Made by a program: the position numbers and the translations under genes. Below the pieces are notes generated by a model. It was not told the DNA's origin, made no database searches, and saw only the letters and a program-made list of their open reading frames with translations. Of a stretch of DNA of 64,000 bases, positions 11,801 through 23,800 are shown piece by piece. Source of the stretch: Areca catechu (Eukaryota > Streptophyta > Magnoliopsida > Arecales > Arecaceae); the NCBI GenBank assembly GCA_021397845.1, contig CM038044.1, positions 81,415,942 through 81,479,941 on the forward strand, in the 5' to 3' direction. The first letter of the stretch is position 1. Every line of letters begins with the position of its first letter.

Positions 11801-14800
11801 CATGTATGTAAAGACTGGTCCAAATTTGAATAAATTTTTAAAAAAAATGTAGCCTTCAATGCATACCCATGACCTAAGAAAATATATATAGCATCCCTGA
11901 TAGTGTATTACAACAATTCAGATGCAAATTAAATTTATAAATATTTTATATCTAATTATAATTTTTAAATTTAAAAATATTAAAAATAAATAAATAGTAC
12001 AAAAATTATGAAAAGTTATTATTATATATGGATAACTCAAAAGTATTTCTAAAATAGAAAACTGATTTTTTTAATCACAATAAAATTTTACTATTTTTTA
12101 ATAGTAATTAAATAATGATAATCTGAGATTAAACAAATATATCTAGCATCCCTATTAGGCTTATACATTATTCTGAATCAACATAAATTTTCTAGATATT
12201 CTTTAAGTAAATATCATTTTATCATATAAAAATAAATTTAAAAAATATTTACTGAAGTCTAAAATTAATAAAAATTTGTATTACACAGAAATAATGTAGA
12301 AGTATTTTCTAGACCAATTTCATGTTTTTATAATTATAATATAACTTCACTAATTTTTAAATAATTAATTAGTTAATTATCAATTGATGTAAAAATATTT
12401 CACATGTTCAATAAAATCAAGGAAAAAAGAGCCAAAGCATGACACTAGTTGGGATCACAGGTTCATGCTCTCAGGCCAGCACCACTGGTGGTGCAAGTGG
12501 TGCAATAAAGTTCAAAAAAAGAGGGATAACCAGTTGAGGAGGCATCTTAATAGCGGTTACCTACATGTATCTATCTGCCGAAACTACCTGTAAAAAGTTC
12601 ATTGACTTGTGAAAAAACACTTTGCTAATTTCAAGGTAGCCAAGCAAAAGAATAATTGAGAAAAAGATAGAGGTTGAATGCCAGGCAGCAAAACAACCAT
12701 CATACGGCTCTAGAAATCCAGAGGGCTACAAGCATCCATTCTAAATAATGAGAAGATGCAAATTCAGGTTGCCATCCAAACAAGTCTGAATGACCAGTGG
12801 CAAATGGAGAATATTGGCAGACATAAAGCTCAGTTTAGGACCTCATATAGTACAAGTCAAGCTTTGGTTTCAAAGGCTGCCATGGCAGATCCAAGTTTCA
12901 GGACGACCTCAGTCAAGGAGGTTGTCAGCAGAGATGGTAGTCATATAGCCTATATGCTTGGGGTCTTTCGCAGCAAGAAAAAGAAGAAGTCCAAAGTGAT
13001 ACCGACAGAGGACACCATTAACGATGTAGATCCAATGGCCTTTCCATCCATAGATTCAAAGCAGCAAAGTATTGACACAATCTAGTCAAGGACTGAAAGA
13101 ATGACATGTGAAAAGTTATTGCATCATGGTTCTACTTCAGTTTCATCCCCGCAGATGAGGCAACAACACATACTGTCGGTCAGCCATTGCCTCCATAGAT
13201 CCTCCAAGGCTGAAGAATATATATGGTAAGCTACTAGACGATGATGAGCTACTAGACGATGATGAGCAGGTAGAGAACTGGAGCCTTAGCTGGTGATCTG
13301 AATCCTCTCATAGACAATCTCCTTAAGCGATTGAGTGCAACTAGTCTTACTTTCGCCCTCATCCACAAGAAACAGAGGAATCATCTTGCACAGAAAGTGG
13401 AGCTAAGGAGATTATCCGTTACAATCCACATCTATGATTAAAGTACATTAAAAGGAAGTGGAGCTACTACAATGATCCACTTAAATAAAAACTGTGTATT
13501 ATGATGAGGATCCAATGACGAGTTGGTTTAAAAGCAAGCAACAACAGCCAAAGCTAGATAAGCCATGATCACCTCCTCGACCGACCAGTTTCATAGCCAA
13601 GAAGATTAGGGTAGCTATACAATAGTGGGCGAAATGATACATGCCACATTCACATCCAGCCAACCAAGCACAAGGGTCAAGGAGGGAGCTGATGGACTCC
13701 ATGTCCAAGACATCCTCCTAGCAGTTTAATTGAGAGATGCTAAGAAGGGACAACACAATATTCGATCTAGCCAAGGTGGAGGGTCCAATCAATCCCCCCA
13801 GCAGAACTAGGTAGAGAGGAGCATCTAAGAAAAGAAGGCAGCTGCTTGGCCAAAAAGAAAGGAAAATAAAAGGCAGCTACACCTCCGTTGAGAAAGTCAA
13901 GGAGAAGTATGTTCACTTAAATTCCAAGATTAGATCATCCTTGAAGAAACAGTGATGATGATAGCTTGAGCAATGATGCATCTAGTAACCAGGGAGGTAG
14001 CAGTGGACATGCAATGACAGTTGGACTCAATCTCGAGATGGTCTTTGATTCATTAGTAAGTCCAAATTCACTCATGCCACACAGAATAGGGACTACAGAA
14101 CATGACCTAATAGCTATACAAATATCATTGCATATAGAAGACGAGCTCCTCGGACTATTCAGGATATAACTGTTACAACTTACTATAGATGACCCTCGTC
14201 CGTGGAATAGCTTACTCAAGACGTATCTAGATATGTTTATTGTATTCAAGTGGATACCATCCTTCACAATCTCAAGCATCTTACAAGTCAGATTTCATTG
14301 CCAAGATTTTCGAATGGCCAGACTAATATCAGCCAAAGGACTCCTCTCAGGGTAGCTATCCAACAATCACAGATTATAAGACAATATAGATGCAGGACTA
14401 TGACACGATGCCCTTGGAGTCCTTGTTTTGTTGTGCCAGGCCCAGACAATGATTACAATCCGAAAGATTGACACTTCAAAAGATTTTAGATGTCAATATG
14501 TATTTTGTACTTTAAATATATTAAATCAACTCTGTTTGTCATATTATATGAATATTTCCTTATAAATACATTAATCAGTCTGCCTCAATTCCATTTCATG
14601 ATAAAAACATCAAAACAAAGTTAAAATTACAAATTAGACAATAATATTTATCATAATTATAACCGAATAAAAAAAAATTGAAAAAATAAAAAAATGGTGT
14701 ATCAGTCAGATGACTGGTATGCCAACCCATATCGATACTGAATCAGTGTCGTACCATACCATATCAATGGCTAACCAGTAAAAAGGCCCCAGTACTGGTT

Positions 14801-17800
14801 TGGCAAATAGTTTGACCTTTTGAATTCTAAGTTATCTTCATTTATTTAGAAGATATGGAGATCTCAAGTTCTCTTCTTTCCTCTCTGCATATTCTAAACA
14901 ATTTAAAGGGCTCTTTTTGTTTGCCTATATGTATGTTAAAATATTTTAAACCATTGAGATTTCCTTGTGAATTGAGCCATCTACTTTTCTTACAAAGATA
15001 TAGATTTCTCTAGTTTACTTGAAGAAGTCATGATATAATAGTTCCCTATGTTGATATAGGTGTAACTGGTTAAAGGGTATTTATTTGATTGTTTTAACAA
15101 GAGTTTGCTGTTTCTTCTCTTCCATCAACAATCACATGACTGTTACTTTACATTAACCTTGTCCCTTGACTTTCCGAATGTTAGATTCCATATTCACACA
15201 ATGTAATCTTGAAACAGGCAGAATTTTGGAGCTTTTGGTTGCTGATTAACATTCTTAATATTCAATTAATTGCATTTATTCTCAAATTTATGCTTGTTTT
15301 CCTTGTACAGTTGAGTCAGATTACTGAATCTCTAGATTGGAGAATTGTTTTAGCCATCATGTGGCAACCTGAGCCAGAAGTGCTACATCAACTCTTATTT
15401 TTCTTCTTTTTTTTAGGACCCGTTTGGTTCACGGGAAGTGGAAGGCAAAAAAGCACTTCCAGGAAAGTAAAGAGGAGCCTCCTTGTTTGGTTAAAGTTTT
15501 AAGAGAAGAAAGAATAGAAAAAGATCTTCCCATTAAAAGAAACTTTCCGCATTTCATAAAAAATGGAAATCTATAGAGTTTAGGATAATATCATTATGTT
15601 TTTCTTTTCAAAAATATCCTTTTAAGATCTATGATTGAAATCTTATAAATATCAATCAATGGTTAAGATGAAATATTAAATAATGATATTATCCTAAAAT
15701 TTATATTAATATAAATATTATAATATTTATAATATATTAATATTATTTTAATTTTAATACTAATATAATATTTTTATTAATATAAAGTATTTATATTGAT
15801 ATATTAATATTTGCATTAATATATTAATATTTGTATTAATATAATATTATATTTAATATTATATTTACATTTATATTAAATTTATTATATTAAAATCTTA
15901 ATATTATATTAATACATATACATTAGTATTATATTAATATGATAAATCATTATGATCTAATGTTATGTTATAATATTAATATTATAATTATATTCATATA
16001 AATATAATATTATTATTTATACAAAACTTGAGAGCAAAAAAATATGATCTTATATCTATTAAGGGTATAAAAGGTATTTTACACAATTTTCTTAAAAAGA
16101 TGCTCAACTAAATATAAGCCATCATTAAATAAGCCACTTTCTCATTATCAACCAAACATGCCAAAATTCTATTTTTAGGAGAAGTTACTTTTCAGGAACA
16201 AAAGTTCTTCCCATAAATTAAACGAGTCTTTAAGTTGCTGCACCTTTTGCTGGACCAGCCCATAAAAAGGAGGGGGGGGGGGGGGGGGGACAGATGCCTC
16301 TTCTCATCAAGTCAAGCATGAATATGCCCACTAGCCCACCTTGAAACCACCTTTCATCACAAAATCTCCTAGCCCAGGCACCAACCACCACAAGTGGGGC
16401 ATTTAGGGATGATCATAGTTTGCTATTTACAAGGGTTGTCTTTTTGTTTTGTATGAGAATTTTAGTTAACATCTGAAAATAGTAGTTCTTTTCTTTCTTG
16501 GAGCCCTAGGTGTTCTGTCTTCACCCTTGCCCAAAAAAGAAAAAAAAGCCCTCTTCACTCGTCTTGTTGTCTCCTTCCCCTCTTCTTTTCCTTTCACTAT
16601 TTTTGACAAATGCTGCTGTAATTCACCAACAATAAAATAATTTTAAAAATAGCCGATATTACATCAAAAGTTAAAAACTTTAAACTCAAACCTAATCTAC
16701 AAAAGGGCAGCTTCTAATGTTCAGTTGACTTATCAATCTCTTCAAAGGACTATATTCAAGATTTGCCATGTCGGTACCAAACCCAAACTAATCGACTAGC
16801 GATACGGTTTAGTAAGTCACCCTACCATTCCGTGCCGTGCCCAAACTAACATAGCAGAAAAGGGAAGAGGGAGAAAGAAAGAGAAAAAGAAAGAAATGGA
16901 AAGGGAAGTAAAGGGAGAGGGGGAAATGGCTACCGGAAGGCTGGCGAGGCCACCGCTACTAACATGGTGGGCCTCGTCCCAATCTGACACAACAAAGAGG
17001 AGGAGAGAAGGAAAGAGAGGAAAGATAGAGAGAAGGTGAGGGAAGGAAAATGAGAGAAACGGCCTCCAAAGGCTACCGGAGGTCCTGCCAAGGTGGTAAG
17101 CCTCCGCTCGATCAAAATAGGAGCCCTCTCCCCCACTCTGCTATGTTGGATCGAGACAAGGCCCACTGCCTTGGCAGCAATAGCAGTGACCTCCGGAGAC
17201 CATTTCTCCCTCTCCCTTTACTTCCCTCCCCTTTCCTCTTTGTTTTCCTCTCTTACCATCTCCCTCCCCCGGTTCCTTGTCGATATCTCGTTTTGAAGGC
17301 CAGAACCGTCCCAATCCACCACTAGTATGGTTCAGGACGGTTCAGCCTTCCTTGGCCACATTGTTGGATATTGTTGTCCATTACATAAATTCAAAATTAC
17401 TTATTTTCACTCATCAACATGAGATGAACTTTCTTCACTCAAAACTAGAAAATGTAGAAAGTCGTTTGATATTTCTTCACTCCTTATCATCTTGAATACA
17501 TACATCAAGAGTTCCTTCTAAGTTGCAGGCATGATCCCATCTTGGCCATGCTTCTGATTATAGGCTTCATTATTTTCTAATACTACAAGCTAAGAGCCTC
17601 TTTCTTCCAATCCAAATCTGTATTTAATTAGCTGTCCATGAGCCTCTTTCTTCCAATCCAAATCTGTATTTAATTAGCTGTCCATGAGCCTCTTTCTTCC
17701 AATCCAAACCTGTTTTTAATTAGCTGTCCATGAACACAAATAAATTCTTCTTCTTGACCTATTGAAACCTTTTGTGCCCACCAGCATTGTCACAGTTTTC

Positions 17801-20800
17801 TAGATGATCCTGGTCAGTAGGTAAAGGCATGCAGACTGCCTAAGGACGTGGCAGTCCATCTTCAGTAAAGGCACAAAAATACATAGTGTCAAAAGTAACA
17901 TAACTGACCTCATTATTTTTCCAAGCAATACATCTAAATTAAACAAACTGTTATAGCGTAATAGGACTACAAATTTGTTGACACCAAGGCATGATCTAAT
18001 TACATACCAATGCCCTTTGCTAAAATACAAAGTGAAAACTGATGACAAAAGAAAAATTAGAAATCTTTTACAGGTCTAGAAGGTTTATAATCATAAATTT
18101 AATTAAAACTCCATATTCTCATCTAAAAGATGCATCAAGGTGAATATAGGAAAACAGAGAACAAAAAAAATGGAGGAAAAGAAGAGAAATAACAGAAAAT
18201 AAAAGAAAAAATATGCTAAAGAAGATGAAAAAAATGAGAAAATGGGGAAGAATAATAGGAAGAAAAGGAGAAGAAGAAGGCAAGGATTTTCCAAATGACA
18301 AGAGAAAGAAGATAATATGGACTAAGAGGAAGAAAAAGAAAGATATTTAGAAAGAGAAGGGGAGAAGAGGAGGAAAAGAAGAAGAGAGGAAGAAAAATGG
18401 GAGAAGAAAAGGGAAGAAGTGGAAGTATTAGAAAACCAAAAAAAATGTAAAGGAAATAATAACTTTTGAGACCTTTGAGCAGTTCGATTGTTGCCAACAA
18501 GCTATCGGAGGGCTACAGTGGCTGGACGACTACCAAATGGTCTTGGATTGGATATGCATAAGTGGAATGATGAGTGACCGGTCGTGAGGGTTGCTCCTTG
18601 CTCAAGCTTCCAAGAAGGAGTTTCTAATGTCAAGCAAGAGGGCAGTGAGATGACAGACATGATAATGCAAGTGCTAAGACACATCATATGAGGCCATAAT
18701 TAAAACCTAAAGCTTGGCACAACTCAAGAAGAATGCCTAAAAGACCCAATGCAACATGCAAATTACAATGTAATACTTGAATAATCATATAGCGGTATCT
18801 TTTGTTGAAGCGATTCCTGATGCATGAGGACCTCATGATCAACCAGGAATGGACGTTGAAGCTTTGGAGACCAGCAAGTTGGAAAAGAAAGGAGAAGTTA
18901 AAAACAAATCTAGACCGCTGCCCAGAAATTTTTGGCACCCATGCTTGGAGAAGATTTGAGGCATCTTCAACTTCCAAGCATGGAAAGCACCAAAACTCTT
19001 CAAGGATGTGGAGACCTCTCTTCTCTTAGATCTAGAGATTTGGAATCATACCTAAGAGATGGGGGTTTGGTTTTTGGCAGCGAGGAAGTGGGAGGCGCAA
19101 GAAACCCTAGCACCTCCCCTTTAAACTTTCCTTCTTTGGATGGATGGCAAGAAACCCTAGGTTTCTTGCCTTGGGAGGCGTGCCCGGGTGCTTGGGATGG
19201 TAGCAAGGGAGTGGGAGAAAAGGGATCCATCTCATTCATTCAATCTAATGAATAAAGTACATATACAAACCTCTCATGTTTCTAACCCTAAACATGAACC
19301 TGAGCCTAAATCCAAACAACTCCCATGCTAAGCCCATACATGAAAGCACTCACCTAAGCCCAAGTCTTTGCATGCTCATCCCCATAGATCCAAACCTAGT
19401 TCAAATGGTTCTTAGCCCATCAAAGCCCCTATATCCCAGGCCTCAATGCTATGGAGGGCTACACACCACCCTCGGACCTAAGCTAGCCCTAAAATCTCCA
19501 TGAATGCTTCATAAAGCCAAAACCTTAGCCTTTCCCTTGGCCATCAAAGGCCTAGGAGCACCACATCTGAGCCTACAATTTCTATCTTGGTGTCCCAAAG
19601 CCACTACAAAATCTGATCTATCCATCAATCCCATCAGCACCACACACCTGTGAATGCTGTCCCTCGAAAAAGTCTTCATAAGTGCATCTACTGGGTTCTC
19701 CTTGATGTGAGCTTTGACCAGCTTCACCTCGCCTTCTTTCACAAACTCTCTGATCCAGTGATATTTGATATCGATATGCTTGATCTGTGCATGATTTACC
19801 ATGTTCTAGACCAAATACAATACACTTTGGTTGTCGCAGTGCGCCCTAACAGCACCTTGTGCAACTTCCATCTCCAACACTAAATCCTTCAACTATAATG
19901 CCTCCTTGGCTACCTCTGTGATGCCAATGTACTCTGCTTCAATTATAGATAGTGCCCTAATGGATTGCAAGCATGATCTCTAAGAAACTATACTCTCGTT
20001 CAAGCTAAATACAAATCTTGTGGTTGAGCACCGGATGTCCAAGTCTCCTCCAAAGTCTGCATCCACAACTCCAATCATCTAACCCTAAGCCTCCTTGGAC
20101 ATGTTGAAGATTCCCTCAACACCACCTTGCTATCCATAGCAAATGCCGACTCCAACCGTGCCCACCAAGTACTTGAAGATGCCCTTTAGCACTTGCCAGT
20201 CTTCTTGCCAGACTGCACCATAAACCTGCTGACCTGACTAACTGCATGGACAAAATATGGCCTACAACATACCATAGCATACATGAGGCATCCCATACCA
20301 GAGACATAGTATTCTCTCCATCTCCTCAGCCTCCATCTCAGTCTGGGATAACATCGGCTTAGAAAGGCTGACATGACTGACCAACGATAGTGCTATCGGT
20401 TTCGCTCCTCCCATGCCAAATCTCTCTAATACCTTGCAAATGTAACCCTACTAAAACCAATGCAGCACCTTCTTGGTTCTATCTCTGAGAATTTCCAAGC
20501 CTAGGATCTTCTTAGCAAGGCCCAAATCCTTCATCTCAAACTTCCAAGACAAGATTGCCTTCAAGTCCTGCACTACCCTTCTACTCTTGCATGTAATTAA
20601 GGTATCGTCCACATATAAAAATAAATAAAGCCTAGACTCATCCTCAAGTACCTTCACAAACACACAAGGATCATACTCATATCTAAAAAGGCCAATGCTC
20701 CTCATGTAGGTGTCGAAGTGCTTATACCACTGCCTTGGTGACTGCTTCAACCCGTACAATGATCTCCGTAGCAAGCAGACCTTCCCTTCCGATCCTAGCT

Positions 20801-23800
20801 CACTGAATCCCTTAGGATGCTCCATGTATATCTTCTCCTCCAAATGCCCATGGAGGAAGGCTATCATGATGTCCATTTGCTCCAAATCCAAGTCCTAAAC
20901 AGCCACAATGCTCAACGTTACCCGAATTGATGTATATGTGATGATCGAAGAGAATACCTAACTGTAGTCAATGCTCTCCTTCTAGGAGTATCCTTTGGCC
21001 ACCAATCGAGCCTTGTATTTGATGCTTCCCTGGTCCTTCCTTGAGTTGCCCATTTGCAATCTATGGATTTCTTCCCCTAGGATAACTGCTCCAACCGCCA
21101 TGTCTAGTTCCTCTGAATGGACTGCATTCTTTAGATATTGCTTGGACCAACCTATCTCTATCTTGGCTCTCAACAGCCTCCTCATCGATGTGAGAGTCCC
21201 CATTCACTATCACCAAAGCAGGAGACACCGATTCCCCGAAGCCATCTCTCTGGTAGCCGCACATTATGCTTAGGCTTGTGTAGTGCAACACCAATAATGG
21301 TGATGGGTTCATCCTTCTCCCTTTGAACCTCTCGACCTCTATCATGTGTCTCAGCCCCTTCCACATGTGGAGGCACCCTAGGAGGGTGCTCCACCTAAAT
21401 AACATGTCCTCCAATTGTTCCTACAAAAGGTAAAACAGAATATGATGTTAGCCGCCCAACTTTGCCCTGTTAGGCCTCTTGCTGCTCCACTTGTTCCTCC
21501 ATGCCTCCTTGCCTCCTTAGGACTGATAATCAAAGACTCCATCCTTATTGATAGTGGCCCTCTTCTCTAAAGGATCCCAAAGCCAATACCCCTTAATACG
21601 ACGAGGATATCCTAAGAATACCATCTTCTTGGATCTACCATCCAACTTGCGGTGCTCACCAGCATCAACATGCACACATGCTGTGCATCCAAACACCTTG
21701 AGAAGGCCCAACTCCACCTTCTTTCCAGTCCACATCTCTGGAATTCTACCATCTAGCTTGGTATGAGGTGACCGATTCACCAAGCCGCTGCATCGACTGT
21801 ATCCACCCAAAATGCATTAGGAAGCCTTGCTTGCAACCTCATACACCTAGCCTTCTCTAAGAGAGTTTGGTTCATCCTCTCTGACCATCCCATTTTACTA
21901 AGTTCTCCTAACTAAAAAATGCCTTTTGATGCCACATTCTTTACAAAACACTTGGAACTCCTTGCTGGTGAATTCGTCCCCGTTATCAAACCAAAGGCAC
22001 TTAACACTGCAGCCCTTTTCCTTCCCTACCTTTGCTTTCTAGACTTTGAACTTCAAGAAAGCTTTTGATTTCTCCCTTAGAAAGTACACCCATGCCTTAC
22101 TTGAAAAATCATCTATCAAGATCAAGAAATACCTTGCACCATTTCTAGCCAAAACTAGAGCTGATCCCCACAAATCAGTGTGCACTAGCTCCAATGATCT
22201 TGTATTGCGAGCTGAACTAATGGCAAACTTTACTGTATTGTTTGCTCATCTGACATGGTTGACATACCTCCGAAACACCACCATCCAAACCTAAAATCAT
22301 CCCACTTTTGCTCAGCACCCTCATACTACAATCTTCCATGTGATCCAAGCGGAAGTGCCATAAATAGTATGCATCCTGCTGCTCCTGTGCTGCTGCTGCC
22401 TTGGATCCTTCACTCACAACAAACCCCTCCATCCTGTATAGATTATTCTCCAACCTCCCTCTCACCATCACCATTGCTCCCTTGGTAATGTTCAAAACAC
22501 CACTCCTAGAATGACTACTGAAGTTATAGCCATTCCACTCCAAGTAGCCAAATGACACCAGGTACTTTAGCACAGGGCCATGCTTTACATTGATAAGGAG
22601 CTGCACCATCCCAACGAACATCCTCACTTTGATGGTCCTAATGCCAGCCACCTTGCAATGATGGTCGTCTCCAAGTGACACTCCCCTTATCGGTTTTGGT
22701 GTATGAAGCGAACCAAGACAGATTTGTAGTGGTGAGAATAGGCTAAATCCAGGATCCAAAGCTCTATACTATTCCGATGACTATCCGAAACAACCAAGAG
22801 GTCATCCTCTACCTCTGAATCAGCCACGACACTCAGTGAACCAAATCCACTCCTATCTCCCTGCTTCTTCCAAAGAGGGCAATCCCGCTTGAAGTGCCCA
22901 ACCCACTTGCATTTGAAACAAGTAACCTCCTTGCCTTTCCGGGACTTAGACCGTCTCCTTTGCTTGCTCCTGTCCACACCTCTTCCAAACCTCTCCCGCA
23001 TGGCCAAGCCCACCTAGGGAGTCCCCTCGGTCAACTTCTTCCTTTGTTCATTGGATATGAGTATGGGGACAATGTCTTCATAAAACATCTTTCCATATAA
23101 TAGTGTTATTACCAAAGGAACATAAGAGAAAGGCAGCGAACATAGCAAAAAAGGACTCTTGTCTTCCTCATCCATTTTAACCCCCAAGTTCAGCAAATCG
23201 TTGCTTATCTTATCGAACTTCTGGATGTGTACCACAATGTCTCCACTTTTCTGCATCCGAAGACTATACAACCACTTTTCAGCATCAACTTTTGCATATA
23301 TTCTTTCCCATATACATCATGTACAACTTTGACCATAACCCTTTGAGACTCCTCTCTTCTAGCACAAAATACAACGCCGAATCCGCCAAACACCCTCTAA
23401 TGATGGAACATGCCCTCTTCTCCAAGGACATCCATTGTCTGTCAGTCATCCCTTCAGACCTATCCTTCAATGCTAGATCTAGTTTATGTTGGACCAATAG
23501 ATCTTCCACCCTGACTTTCCACATAGAAACTTCCCTTTCCATCAAACTTCTCAAAATCCATCTTGATACTGCTTGGATCCTACCACAAACACAGCAATCC
23601 ACAAGAAAGATCTAAGAAAGTACCTTGAAGGGGTGTGCAGAATTTTTCTATAGAACTTCCCGGCAATCTTTCTACTTTTCCATGCGGAACCAGGCTCTGA
23701 TTCAACTGTTGAAGCAAATCCCTAACGCGTGAGGACCTCTTGATTAACTAGGAGTGGACGTGGAAGCTTTGGAGACCAGCAAGTTGGAGAAGAAAGGAGA

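Noticed and set aside
18103..18500. Overlapping Phe/Leu/Ser-rich minus-strand frames as membrane proteins
   Set aside because: They are translations of a simple GAAGAAAAGA purine tract in the wrong direction.
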